From NCBI GenBank assembly GCA_026625625.1, contig CP113055.1:3765001-3829000 (forward strand): a stretch of DNA of 64,000 nt, in the 5' to 3' direction. Source of the DNA: Blastomonas sp. SL216. Lineage in GTDB: Bacteria > Pseudomonadota > Alphaproteobacteria > Sphingomonadales > Sphingomonadaceae. Below the pieces are notes generated by a model. That model saw only the letters and a program-made list of their open reading frames with translations, was not told the origin of the DNA and did no database searches. Positions 37,753 to 46,751 of the stretch are shown one piece after another (positions within the stretch are counted from its first letter, which is position 1; every line of letters begins with the position of its first letter). The position numbers and the translations under genes were made by a program.

Positions 37753-38724
37753 TCACGCTGGAACAGCCTGCTTTTCCTCGGCATCCTCGTCGCAAACCTC
37801 GATCAGCCGGAAGTCGACCTGATGCGCTTCGAGTGGCTCGCGGCAGTGCGAGCAGACCACCTGCGGCTCCAGCCTGTGGCCGCAATCGCGATGGGTGAGC
37901 AGCACCGGCGGACCATTGGGTGAGCAGAAATACTTGTCGCCCCACATCATCAGCATCAGCAGCGCGGGGTAATAATCCACGCCCTTGCGGCGCAGGCGAT
38001 ATTCGTAGCGCGGCGGGCTTTCGACATACTGGACCTGGCGGATGACGTCGATCGAGGTCAGCCATGCAAGCCGCTCGGCCAGGATGTTGGTGGCGATCGC
38101 GGTGTCGCGGCGGATGTCGTCGAAGCGGTTGATGTTGGTGAAGATCGACCGCATGATCAGGCTGGCCCAGCGGTCGCCCATGATGCGCGCGGCCTCGTCG
38201 AACAGCGTGGTCGCATCCTGTGTCGTCTCGCGCTGCTGGCGGCGACGCGAATAGACCGGTTCCATCATGCCGACACCGGGGCCGGGCTCCCATTCCATCT
38301 GCGTCGCATCGATCGTCTGATTGCACGCCTTGCACGCGGGTTCGGGCTCGAACACATGGCCGCAGGTCTTGTGGGTCAGCTCGACGCGCAGCTTGGTGCG
38401 GCCCGCGCCCCAGCGCTGCTCCCAGCGAAGCAGCATCAGCGAGGTCCAGTACAGATCACGGCCCTTTTGCGTCAGCACATATTCGTGCCGGTTGCCGCCA
38501 TCGCTGCTCGCGCATTTCTCGATCATGCCATTGGCGATCAGCCGCTTCAGCCGGTCGCTGAGCAAGGCCTTGAGCAGCCCGGTGCGCTTGCGCAAGGCAT
38601 CGAAGCGGCGGGTGCCCAGCCAGATTGCCTCGATCACCAGCACCGTGGGCGCATCGCCCACCACTTCCAATGCCCGCCAGATCGAGCAGGTACGAATTAA
38701 TTGCGGTTCAACAGTCACAGGCAT
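37753..38724 (-). CDS. Tandem HxlR regulator with two zinc-knuckle tails
   Basis: Regulator of 323 residues built from two full HxlR-type winged helices. Domain 1 spans about 8-108 and ends in C121-G-H123...C131-x2-C134; domain 2 spans about 170-268 and ends in C281-G-H283...C291-x2-C294, with the same spacing. HxlR proteins are normally about 110-150 residues and dimeric, so this is an in-line fused dimer, each half with a metal-binding tail. It may control the SDR/SnoaL operon downstream or the stilbene-dioxygenase region. Confidence 0.85.
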   Translation of the reverse strand: MPVTVEPQLIRTCSIWRALEVVGDAPTVLVIEAIWLGTRRFDALRKRTGLLKALLSDRLKRLIANGMIEKCASSDGGNRHEYVLTQKGRDLYWTSLMLLRWEQRWGAGRTKLRVELTHKTCGHVFEPEPACKACNQTIDATQMEWEPGPGVGMMEPVYSRRRQQRETTQDATTLFDEAARIMGDRWASLIMRSIFTNINRFDDIRRDTAIATNILAERLAWLTSIDVIRQVQYVESPPRYEYRLRRKGVDYYPALLMLMMWGDKYFCSPNGPPVLLTHRDCGHRLEPQVVCSHCREPLEAHQVDFRLIEVCDEDAEEKQAVPA

Positions 38725-38732
38725 GATAATAA

Positions 38733-38773
38733 GCGCGCCGGAGCGCTACGTCGAGCCTTTCGCTCCGGCGCGC
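38733..38773. promoter_or_regulatory. 13-bp inverted repeat upstream of the HxlR gene
   Basis: GCGCGCCGGAGCG (38733-38745) and CGCTCCGGCGCGC (38761-38773) are perfect complements around 15 bases, 9 bases upstream of the hxlR-type ATG and 20 bases behind the SnoaL stop. There is no U-run. It may be a terminator of the upstream gene, an operator, or a dispersed repeat. Confidence 0.5.
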
Positions 38774-38793
38774 CATCCATCCCTGATGGGCTC

Positions 38794-39327
38794 TCAATGC
38801 GCCGCGGCGGGCGTGTGGAACTCTTCGGCTATGCCCATTTCGCGCAGCAGCTCTGCCCGGTCATAATATTCGCGCCACACCTTCACATGGTCGCCCTCGA
38901 CCTCGAGAATGCCGACCACCGGCACCTTGCCGTGATGGCCCTTGTACACGAACTCGTCGGTCCGCTCGATCACCACCACATCGCCGATACGGCCGATATT
39001 GTGGATGTGCAGCGTGATGCTCTCAATGCCCGAACCCAGTGCGTTGATCCGCTCGGCAATCGCGGGGCGGCCCTTTACCGGCTCGATCATCATCGAATGC
39101 AGCACGCCGTCCTCGGCAAACAGATCGCCCACCAGCTTCCAGTCGCGGCGGTTCCAGGCATCGATCATCTTCTCGACAACGGCAATCTTGGGGTCGGTCA
39201 TCTTGCTCTCCTGCTTGGGGGTGGCGGCTGCCATCGCGTCATTGGCCATGGCCGCGCCAGGCAGGGCCAGGCCCGTGGCTGCGGACAGGGCGACCAGCGC
39301 CAGCGCGGCGGTCCGGAATTTCGTCAT
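38794..39327 (-). CDS. Exported SnoaL/limonene-epoxide-hydrolase-like protein
   Basis: Protein of 177 residues with a signal peptide (MTKFRTAALALVALSAATGLALPGAAMA) and an NTF2-like domain at about 45-165 that reads like the limonene-1,2-epoxide-hydrolase group (MIDAWNRRDWKLVGDLFAEDGVLHSM..., WREYYDRAELL). CGGAGGATGCC precedes the ATG. It is divergent from the stilbene-dioxygenase gene. A periplasmic hydrolase or binding role is possible; catalytic residues cannot be assigned with certainty. Confidence 0.83.
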   Translation of the reverse strand: MTKFRTAALALVALSAATGLALPGAAMANDAMAAATPKQESKMTDPKIAVVEKMIDAWNRRDWKLVGDLFAEDGVLHSMMIEPVKGRPAIAERINALGSGIESITLHIHNIGRIGDVVVIERTDEFVYKGHHGKVPVVGILEVEGDHVKVWREYYDRAELLREMGIAEEFHTPAAAH

Positions 39328-39382
39328 GGCATCCTCCGTAGGTGTTGTTATGCGACCGGCGGACCCGGCCTGCGGTAACGGT

Positions 39383-39430
39383 GTATCGCAAAGAGACTTG
39401 CGTAACCAGACCATTCTGCTATCCGGTCTG
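39383..39430. promoter_or_regulatory. Two adjacent 24-bp imperfect dyads in a divergent promoter region
   Basis: GTATCGCAA-N6-TTGCGTAAC (39383-39406) is followed without gap by CAGACC-N12-GGTCTG (39407-39430). They lie 35-82 bases before the CCD-family gene and 56-103 bases before the exported SnoaL gene. They may be operators for two regulators, or two sites of one. Confidence 0.4.
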
Positions 39431-39464
39431 CACAAGACGAAGAACACCATAGGGGGGTGAGGAT

Positions 39465-40967
39465 ATGGCCATGAAAATCGAGCGGCAGCCCGCAATCCGG
39501 ACCAGTTTGCAGCCCAGCAATCACCCCTATCTGACCGGCGCCTGGACCCCGCAATATGAGGAGGTCAACGCCTTCGACCTCGAGGTGATCGAGGGCGCGA
39601 TCCCCGAGGATCTGGACGGCATCTACCTTCGCAACACCGAAAACCAGGTGCACCAGCCGCTGGGCAAATATCACCCGTTCGATGGCGACGGCATGATCCA
39701 CCAGATCGATTTCCGCCGCGGCAAGGCGCATTATCGCAACCGTTTCGTCCGCTCGCGCTGCTTTCAGGCAGAGCAGGAGGCGGGCGGATCGCTCTGGGGC
39801 GGCCTGCAGGACAAGCCCAGCCTGTCGCGCCGCCCCGGTTTCGGCGCGCATGGCAGCCTGAAGGACAGCGCATCGACCGACATCATCGTGCATGCGGGGC
39901 AGGCGATCGCCACCTTCTACCAGTGCGGCGAAGGCTATGTGATGGATCCCGAAACGCTGGAGCAGCTGGGCCCTGCGCCCTGGGTGCCGATCGACGGCAT
40001 CTCCGCGCATCCCAAGGTCGATGAGCGCACCGGCGAGCTGCTGTTCTTCAACTATTCCAAGCACGCACCCTTCATGCATTATGGCGTGGTCGACGCCGAG
40101 GGCAGGCTGAAAAGCTATAGCCCGGTGCCGCTGCCGGGGCCGCGCCTGCCGCACGACATGGCGTTCAGCGAGAACTGGGCGATCCTCAACGACTTCCCGG
40201 TCTTCTGGGACGAGGAACTGCTCGAGCGCAACATCCACGCGGTGCGGCTCCACGATCTGCCGTCGCGCTTTGCGCTGGTGAACCGGCACGACCCCTCGGA
40301 CATCCGCTGGTTCGATGCCGCGCCGACCTATGTGCTGCACTGGCTGAACGCCTGGGAAGAGGGCGAAGAGGTGGTGCTGGACGGCTATTTCCAGAACAAC
40401 CCGACGCCCGATCCGCTGGAGCATGACGGCGGACTTGGCGCGATGATGGCGCATATCGACGAGAACAGCTTCAAGCCGACTCTTCACCGCTGGCGCTTCA
40501 ACCTGCGCACCGGCGAGACGCGCGAGCAGTCGCTGGGCGACCAGCTGGTCGAGTTCGGCATGATCAACCAGCGCTATCTGGCGCAGCCCTATCGCTATGC
40601 CTATTCGACCACGACCCGGCCCGGCTGGTTCCTGTTCAACGGCTTCGTCAAGCATGACCTCGCCACCGGCAAATCGACCACGATCACGCTGCCCGAAGGT
40701 CGCTATGCCTCCGAAGCGCCGTTCGCCCCGCGCGTTGGCGCGCAGGACGAAGATGACGGCTATCTGGTGAGCTTCGTGATCGACGAGAACCAGGGCACGT
40801 CAGAGTGCATCATCATCGATTGCAAGCGCTTTGCAGAGGGTCCGATCTGCCGCATCGCGCTGCCGCACAAGATCAGCAGCGGCACCCATTCGCACTGGGT
40901 GGAGCGTGAAGTGCTGGAACGCGACAAGGCCGCGCGGCGCGACCGGATGATGGCGGCGGCGGCCTGA
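39465..40967 (+). CDS. Carotenoid-oxygenase-family dioxygenase, lignostilbene type
   Basis: Non-haem iron dioxygenase of 500 residues that would cut an interphenyl C=C bond into two aldehydes. The four iron His are H182 (ISAHPKV), H230 (LPHDMAF), H292 (YVLHWLNAWEEG) and about H475 (GTHSHW). K133 falls near the Lys134 that binds the phenol in lignostilbene dioxygenases, if the alignment holds. In Sphingobium SYK-6 I recall lsdA next to ligI; here it is in another operon in the same region. Starts 39465 and 39471 are both possible. Resveratrol-like stilbenes or lignostilbenes are likely substrates. Confidence 0.85.
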   Translation: MAMKIERQPAIRTSLQPSNHPYLTGAWTPQYEEVNAFDLEVIEGAIPEDLDGIYLRNTENQVHQPLGKYHPFDGDGMIHQIDFRRGKAHYRNRFVRSRCFQAEQEAGGSLWGGLQDKPSLSRRPGFGAHGSLKDSASTDIIVHAGQAIATFYQCGEGYVMDPETLEQLGPAPWVPIDGISAHPKVDERTGELLFFNYSKHAPFMHYGVVDAEGRLKSYSPVPLPGPRLPHDMAFSENWAILNDFPVFWDEELLERNIHAVRLHDLPSRFALVNRHDPSDIRWFDAAPTYVLHWLNAWEEGEEVVLDGYFQNNPTPDPLEHDGGLGAMMAHIDENSFKPTLHRWRFNLRTGETREQSLGDQLVEFGMINQRYLAQPYRYAYSTTTRPGWFLFNGFVKHDLATGKSTTITLPEGRYASEAPFAPRVGAQDEDDGYLVSFVIDENQGTSECIIIDCKRFAEGPICRIALPHKISSGTHSHWVEREVLERDKAARRDRMMAAAA

Positions 40968-40977
40968 GCGCCCCCGC

Positions 40978-42681
40978 CTAACGCTCCATCGCCGCCAGCA
41001 CGGCCGCGCGCAGATCGGCGCGCACCACCTTGTTCATCGCGTTGCGCGGCAGGGCGGGCAGCACCACCAGCCGCTCCGGGCGCTTGAACACGGCCACGCC
41101 CGCTGCAGCCAGATGCGCGCCGACGCCTGCGATGTCAGGCGGGGTGATGCCGTCATCGACCACCACCGCCACCGCGATCCGCTCGCCCAGATCGGCATCG
41201 GGGATGCCCACCGTCGCTGCCTCGCGCACGTTCGGCAGGCTCACCAGCAGTTCGTCGATCTCTGCCGGAGAGATGTTCACGCCGCCGCGCACGATGATCT
41301 CCTTCGATCGCCCGACAAAGCGGTAGAAGCGCGACAGGGGCCCTTCGCCCGCGATTTCGAACAGATCGCCGGTGCGGAACCATTCGCCGTCGAAGCTCGC
41401 GGCATTGAGCTCGGGCGAGCGCCAATAGCCTGAAATGACCGTGCCGCCCGCAATGTGCATTTCGCCGGGCATTCCCGGTTCGGTGATGATCGCGCCGCTC
41501 TCCGGATCGACCAGCCGTGTGCGCATCACGGCGGAGACCGGGCTGTCCCATTCGACCCCCTCCGCGCCGAAACGCGGAAAATAATGCGCGCGCTCGGCGC
41601 GGTCGGGCACGTCGCCGGGCGAGGACATCAGCGCCATGCCCTCGTTCGATCCGAAGATGTTGCAGATCTCGATCCCGTGCGATTGCGCCCAGCCTTCGAT
41701 CAGCCAGGGGGTGAGCGGGGCCGATCCGCTGCCGATGGCACGCAGCGAGGAGAGGTCCACCGAGGCAGTGATCTGCGGCTGCTTGAGCAGGGCGGTGAGC
41801 ACGGCCGGCGGCGCGATGGTATAGGTCACGCGCTCGGCCTCGATCTGTTTCAGGAACACGCCAAGATCGAACGGATGGTGCAGCACCATCGTGCCGCGCA
41901 TTTCCAGCCAGGGCAGCATCAATCCGCCGATCGAGGCGATATTGACCAGCGGAAAGGGGTTCAGCAGCACGTCGCCCGGCAGCATGCCGGTGCCCCAGGC
42001 GACCACCTTGGCATTGAGCACCCAATGGTTGTGGTCGCGCGGCACGCCCTTGGGCCGGGCCTCGGTTCCGGACGTCCAGCAGATCGTCAATACCTCGCCT
42101 CCATCGACGGGATTTGCGGCACACCAGACGGGAACACCCGCGCGGTCGGCGGTGGCGGCGAGCGCCTTGAGGTCAGTGCCATGGGGGGCAGCACCGATGG
42201 TCAGCAGCATCATGCCGGGGCGCGTCTCGACCAGCCCTGCTGCCATGGCGGCATAGTCATGGCCATGGAATGCGGGCACGGTGACGAAGGCGCGGGCATC
42301 GGTGAGCGACAGGATATGGCCCAGCTCGTGCTCGCGATATTGCATCACGACAGGGCTGATGATCAGGCCCAGCCGCGCGGCGGCGAGGAACAGGATGACG
42401 GCATCGACCGTGTTGGGCAGCTGCGCGCAGATCACGTCGTCGCGCTTCAGCCCCAGGCCGATCAGCGCGGCGGCCTTGCCATCGACCCGCGCATCGAGCT
42501 CGGCCCAGTCCAGCCGCTCGGGCGCGCACCCGTCCAGCGCCGCGCGGTTCAGCGGATCGACCAGCGCCAGGCTGGTGCCGCGCTCTGCCACGGCCCTGCG
42601 GAACATGCTGTCGACGGTGATTCCCTCCCACCAGCCGCGCGCCTGATAGTCCGCAATCCGCTCTGCCGGGGTCAGAAACAT
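40978..42681 (-). CDS. AMP-forming acyl/aryl-CoA ligase
   Basis: ANL-superfamily ligase of 567 residues: P-loop TSGTEARPKGVPRDHNH (about residue 195), motif YWRSPE, GRSKEIIVRGGVNISPAEID hinge and the C-terminal Lys in PRNAMNKVVRADL. AGGAGAGAGCG precedes the start at 42681. It resembles cyclohexanecarboxylate or 2,3-dihydroxybenzoate ligases. It is convergent with the stilbene-dioxygenase gene and divergent from the reductase-thiolase operon. The acid it activates is not known; an aromatic or aromatic-propanoid acid fits the location. Confidence 0.88.
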   Translation of the reverse strand: MFLTPAERIADYQARGWWEGITVDSMFRRAVAERGTSLALVDPLNRAALDGCAPERLDWAELDARVDGKAAALIGLGLKRDDVICAQLPNTVDAVILFLAAARLGLIISPVVMQYREHELGHILSLTDARAFVTVPAFHGHDYAAMAAGLVETRPGMMLLTIGAAPHGTDLKALAATADRAGVPVWCAANPVDGGEVLTICWTSGTEARPKGVPRDHNHWVLNAKVVAWGTGMLPGDVLLNPFPLVNIASIGGLMLPWLEMRGTMVLHHPFDLGVFLKQIEAERVTYTIAPPAVLTALLKQPQITASVDLSSLRAIGSGSAPLTPWLIEGWAQSHGIEICNIFGSNEGMALMSSPGDVPDRAERAHYFPRFGAEGVEWDSPVSAVMRTRLVDPESGAIITEPGMPGEMHIAGGTVISGYWRSPELNAASFDGEWFRTGDLFEIAGEGPLSRFYRFVGRSKEIIVRGGVNISPAEIDELLVSLPNVREAATVGIPDADLGERIAVAVVVDDGITPPDIAGVGAHLAAAGVAVFKRPERLVVLPALPRNAMNKVVRADLRAAVLAAMER

Positions 42682-42804
42682 CGCTCTCTCCTGTCTGTGC
42701 TTTACAGCTTTCATAAAGATACCTAAACCCAAGGCAAGCCAGAGCTGCGGCCCGGGGTACGATTATTCGGCGCTCTGAAGAGACGGCAAAAGGGGAGGGC
42801 GGGC

Positions 42805-43848
42805 ATGGCCTGCAAAGTCATCCAATGGGCAACCGGCGCGATGGGCCGGACGGCGCTGCGCCGGATCATCGACGATCCCGCGCTGACGCTCGCGGGCGTG
42901 CATGTCTATTCGCAGGCCAAGGCCGGCAAGGATGCCGGAGAGATTGCGCGGCGGCCGCTAACCGGGGTGCTGGCCACGCATGAACTGGCCGAAACGCTGG
43001 CCACCAAGGCCGATGTCGTCATCCACACCCCCCGCATCACCCTGCCCTATGATGCGCTGGTGCCCGATGTCGAGGCGCTGCTGCGATCGGGCAAGAATGT
43101 CATTTCCACCGCCGGCTTCCACTGGCCTGCAGCCCAAGGGCCTGAATATGCCGACCGGCTGCATCGCGCAGGGCTGGAAGGCGGAGCGACGCTGGCGGGT
43201 GTCGGTGTCAGCCCCGGCATGATCGTCGAGCGGATTGCGCTGGCGGTCACGGCGATGTCGGTCGAGGTCGAGCACATCAAGGTCAGCGAAACGGTCGATG
43301 CCTCGGCCATGGCGAGCGCGGCGTTCGTGTTCGAGCTGATGGGGCTGGGCAGCGATCCTGCCGTCCGCGACATCCGCACCGGCCCGCTGGCCGAGCTGTA
43401 CCGCGCGCTGTTCTCCGAAGTGCTGGTATTCGCCGGGTACCAGATGGGTACATCGGTCGAACGAATCGAACCGGATCATCAGCTCACGCTGGCCCCGGCG
43501 GATATCGTCATTCCGGCAGGGACCATCCCCAGGGGCACTGTCGCTGCCACCGAATGGCGCTGGACCGCGTATTACACCTGCGGCGCGCGCTTCACGCTGT
43601 CGATCCTGTGGACCGCCGATCCCGGGCTGCACGAGGGCGGACGCGGCCATTGGGATGTGCGGATCGAGGGGCGGCCGAACATTCACCTGACCATGGATAT
43701 CACCGAGTCCGATCCCGGCGCGCCGCCCTCGCGCGCGCTCACCGACGCGACCGTGGCGGTGGCGATCAACGCCATCCCTGCCGTGATCGCTGCGCCGCCG
43801 GGGCTGTTCGCGTTCCAGCCGCCCAGCGCGTGGAGGGCGGCACCATGA
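42805..43848 (+). CDS. DapB-like NAD(P)-binding oxidoreductase
   Basis: Protein of 347 residues with an N-terminal dihydrodipicolinate-reductase-like Rossmann domain (IQWATGAMGRTALRRI at about 5-20). Relatives include 2,4-diaminopentanoate dehydrogenase and many uncharacterised proteins in steroid, terpenoid and aromatic degradation clusters. It overlaps the thiolase start by 4 bases, so the two are coupled. It might reduce or oxidise a beta-oxo intermediate before thiolysis. Function not known. Confidence 0.8.
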   Translation: MACKVIQWATGAMGRTALRRIIDDPALTLAGVHVYSQAKAGKDAGEIARRPLTGVLATHELAETLATKADVVIHTPRITLPYDALVPDVEALLRSGKNVISTAGFHWPAAQGPEYADRLHRAGLEGGATLAGVGVSPGMIVERIALAVTAMSVEVEHIKVSETVDASAMASAAFVFELMGLGSDPAVRDIRTGPLAELYRALFSEVLVFAGYQMGTSVERIEPDHQLTLAPADIVIPAGTIPRGTVAATEWRWTAYYTCGARFTLSILWTADPGLHEGGRGHWDVRIEGRPNIHLTMDITESDPGAPPSRALTDATVAVAINAIPAVIAAPPGLFAFQPPSAWRAAP

Positions 43849-44990
43849 GCGAGGCCTATCTCCACGTTGCGCTGCGCACTCCGCGCGGGCGTGCCCGCCC
43901 CGATGGCGGGCTGGCGCAGGAAACGCCGCACGGGCTGGTCGCGCATCTGGTCGATGCGATGGAGGCGCGCAGCGCTGATCCGCGCGGGCGGGCGGAACGA
44001 ATGACCCTGGGCTGTGTCGGCCAGGTTGGCGCGCAAGGCGGACATATCGCGCTGGTCGCCAAGCTGAAGGCCGAACTGCCCGATGGCGTCGCGGTGCACA
44101 CGCTCAACAATTTCTGTGCCTCGGGCCTGTCGGCCGTCGGCGCAGCAGCGGCAGCGGTCGCTTCGGGTCAGGCGCAATGGGCGCTGGGCGGCGGGGTGGA
44201 GATGCTGTCCAGGGTCGCGTTCATGGCCGACAAGGCGGATTATTATACCGCCGCAGAACTGCCGCCCGACCGGCGCTATATCCAGGTCGCGCTGGCGGCC
44301 GACCTGCTGGCGCAGAAGGAGTGTATCACCCGCGACGAGCTGGATTCCGTCGCTTTGGTTTCACAGGCGCGCGCAGCAGCAGCCGAGGACAGGCCCGCCT
44401 TGCTTGCCTCGCGCATTGCGGTGGCAGGGCTGGACCGCGAAGAGGCGGTGCGACCGATGACGCTCGACCGGCTGCAGGCGCTGCCCCCCGCCTTTCCGCC
44501 GCTGGCGGAAGGCTATCGCGACATTCTGGGCGACCGGCCCATCGATCATCGCCACACCGTCGCGCATGCCCCGCCGATGACCGATGGCGCGGCGCTGGCG
44601 CTGATCGGCCCGCGCGAGGGCGCAATCGCGCGCATCGTCGCGCATGTCGAAATCGGCGGCGACCCCTGGGATTCGCTCACCGCAGGCTTTGCCGCGATGG
44701 ACAAGGCGCTGGCCAGGGCAGGGATGACGCTCGCCGACATGGACCGCATCGAGTTCATGGAAGCGTTCGCCGTGACGTACGCCAAGTTCCTGCGCGACCG
44801 CGCGCCCGATCCGGACAAGGTCAATGTCAGCGGCGGCCATGTCGCCAAGGGGCACCCGATGGGCGCGACCGGCGGCGTGCTGCTTTCGACACTGGTCGAC
44901 GCGCTGGCAGAGGCAGGGGGCACGCTGGGTCTGGTCGTGGCGACCGGCGCGCAGGGCGTGGGCGTGGCAACCATCGTGGAGCGAATCTGA
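43845..44990 (+). CDS. Thiolase-family protein lacking the second catalytic cysteine
   Basis: Thiolase of 381 residues with nucleophile C91 (NNFCASGLSA) and the late His motif KGHPMGATGG. The usual NEAF motif reads MEAF, and the C-terminal CxGGGxG loop reads VVATGAQGVG without Cys. It therefore differs from normal biosynthetic or degradative thiolases and may use another residue or catalyse a different Claisen-type reaction. It is coupled to the DapB-like gene and directly followed by a flavoprotein gene. Confidence 0.87.
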   Translation: MSEAYLHVALRTPRGRARPDGGLAQETPHGLVAHLVDAMEARSADPRGRAERMTLGCVGQVGAQGGHIALVAKLKAELPDGVAVHTLNNFCASGLSAVGAAAAAVASGQAQWALGGGVEMLSRVAFMADKADYYTAAELPPDRRYIQVALAADLLAQKECITRDELDSVALVSQARAAAAEDRPALLASRIAVAGLDREEAVRPMTLDRLQALPPAFPPLAEGYRDILGDRPIDHRHTVAHAPPMTDGAALALIGPREGAIARIVAHVEIGGDPWDSLTAGFAAMDKALARAGMTLADMDRIEFMEAFAVTYAKFLRDRAPDPDKVNVSGGHVAKGHPMGATGGVLLSTLVDALAEAGGTLGLVVATGAQGVGVATIVERI

Positions 44991-45914
44991 ATGATGATCG
45001 AAAAATTGCGCCTGCCCGTGGTGGCCGCGCCGATGTTCCTGGTGTCGGGCCCCGAAATGGTGATCGCTGCGGCGCGCGCGGGCATTATCGGGGCTTTCCC
45101 CACGCCCAATTGCCGCACGGCGGCGGACCTCGACGCCTGGATGACGCGCATTTCCGCCGAGACCGCTGGCGCACCGGGTCTCTGGGCGGCGAATCTCGTT
45201 ACGCACAGCAGCAACCAGCGGCTCGCCGATGACCTGGCGCTGATCGCCAAGCACAAGCCGCCGGTCGTCATCACCGCGCTGGGCAGCCCGGCTCCGGCGG
45301 TGGAGACGGTGCACAGCTATGGCGGCATCGTGCTCGCTGATGTCATCACCGTGGCTCTGGGGCGCAAGGCGGCTGCGGCGGGCGCGGACGGGCTGGTTTG
45401 CGTGTCGGCGGGCGCTGGCGGGCATACCGGTTTCCTGTCGCCCTTCGCGTTCATCACCGCGCTGCGCGCCGAGTTCGAAGGCATCATCTGCGTCGGCGGC
45501 GGCATTTCCGATGGCGCGGCCCTCGCCGGCGCAATCGCGGCGGGCGCGGACCTCGTGTACATGGGCACGCGCTTTCTCGCAGCAGAAGAGAGCATGGCGG
45601 TGCCCGGCTACAAGCAGATGGTGGTGGACAGCCATATCGAGGATCTGGTCGTCAGCCCTGCGATCACCGGCACGCCCGCGTCGTGGCTGATCCCGTCGCT
45701 GGTTGCGTGCGGCTATGATCCCAAGGACCTCGGCAAGCCCGCCACCCGCGATTATGGCGGCGATCCGCATGCCAAGTGGAAGGATCTCTGGGCGGCAGGC
45801 CAGGGGATCGGCACGGTGCAGGGTATCGAGCCGGTCAGCGTGATTGTCGACGAGATCGAGGCCGGTTTCCGCGAGGCGGCGAAGCGGCTGGATCAGCGGG
45901 CCGGAACCCGCTGA
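44991..45914 (+). CDS. Nitronate monooxygenase-like flavoprotein
   Basis: FMN-binding TIM-barrel protein of 307 residues, NPD/NMO family: N-terminal RLPVVAAPMFLVSGPEMV, the VCVSAGAGGHTGF motif with the conserved His, and GGGISDG plus GADLVYMGTRF phosphate-binding motifs. Members oxidise nitronates or act as enoyl reductase-like flavoenzymes. In an operon with a thiolase a reductive or oxidative step on an unsaturated acyl compound is as likely as nitronate removal. It follows the thiolase stop without gap. Confidence 0.88.
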   Translation: MMIEKLRLPVVAAPMFLVSGPEMVIAAARAGIIGAFPTPNCRTAADLDAWMTRISAETAGAPGLWAANLVTHSSNQRLADDLALIAKHKPPVVITALGSPAPAVETVHSYGGIVLADVITVALGRKAAAAGADGLVCVSAGAGGHTGFLSPFAFITALRAEFEGIICVGGGISDGAALAGAIAAGADLVYMGTRFLAAEESMAVPGYKQMVVDSHIEDLVVSPAITGTPASWLIPSLVACGYDPKDLGKPATRDYGGDPHAKWKDLWAAGQGIGTVQGIEPVSVIVDEIEAGFREAAKRLDQRAGTR

Positions 45915-45926
45915 CCCAGGCCGCGC

Positions 45927-46715
45927 TCAGCCGCGCTTCGGCGGCATAGGGATGAAGCCCGAGGTACGCGCGACATAATCGGCATAGCCCTCGCGCGTCT
46001 TGGCGAGCCGCTTTTCGACCGTTGGCGCGCCCGACCATTTCATCAGCGTCCAGGTGAGCAGCATGGGGCCAACCACGGCTGCAAGGCCCGTCGAAGTCTC
46101 GGCCGCGATCAGCCACAGCCCCCACCAGGTGGTAGCATCGCCAAAATAATTGGGGTGGCGGGTATAACGCCACAGGCCGCTGGTCATCAGCTTGCCCTGA
46201 TTTTCCGGCTTGGCCTTGAACGCGACCAGCTGCGCATCGCCGATCGTCTCGAACGCAATGCCGAACAGCGCGATGCCAGCGCCGATCATGCCCAAAGTGC
46301 CGACCGGCGGCGTGGCGTCGATCTGGCCCAGCTGCACCGGCAGGCAGACGACGAACAGCAGCGGGGCTTGCGTCGCGAACACCAGCTGGCCCGAGGCGCG
46401 CGCGAAGCTCCAGCCCTTGTGCTGCTGCGCCTTGCCGAGCAGCGCCGAATAGCGCCGGTCCGGACCATGGCTGCGCCAGCGCCAGAGCATGAACGTGCCC
46501 AGCCGCGCTGCCCAGAGGCCCGATATCGCCAGTAGCATCAGCATGCGCGTGGGATCGCCATCGGCCTGGACAAATGTGGATATGGCCATGACCAGCATGC
46601 CCCAGGCCCAGAAGCTGTCCACCGGGGTCACATCGCGCGTCCCCAGACAGATCAGCCACAAGGCGACAAAGCACGCGGCCAGCACAGCCGCGTTGATCGC
46701 CAAAATCATCAGCAT
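45927..46715 (-). CDS. DUF1295 (steroid 5-alpha-reductase-like) membrane protein
   Basis: Integral membrane protein of 262 residues with about six hydrophobic segments and the C-terminal family motif GLWRYTRHPNYFGDATTWWGLWL, shared by the 3-oxo-5-alpha-steroid 4-dehydrogenase/isoprenylcysteine methyltransferase fold. It would bind NADPH and reduce a C=C bond, or be a methyltransferase-like protein. It is the last gene of a leftward operon with a CoA ligase, a SnoaL protein and an SCP2-type thiolase. The true substrate is unknown. Confidence 0.88.
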   Translation of the reverse strand: MLMILAINAAVLAACFVALWLICLGTRDVTPVDSFWAWGMLVMAISTFVQADGDPTRMLMLLAISGLWAARLGTFMLWRWRSHGPDRRYSALLGKAQQHKGWSFARASGQLVFATQAPLLFVVCLPVQLGQIDATPPVGTLGMIGAGIALFGIAFETIGDAQLVAFKAKPENQGKLMTSGLWRYTRHPNYFGDATTWWGLWLIAAETSTGLAAVVGPMLLTWTLMKWSGAPTVEKRLAKTREGYADYVARTSGFIPMPPKRG

Positions 46716-46751
46716 CCCGTTTTCTCCCGATTATTGCGTAGTTTCGGCGCG

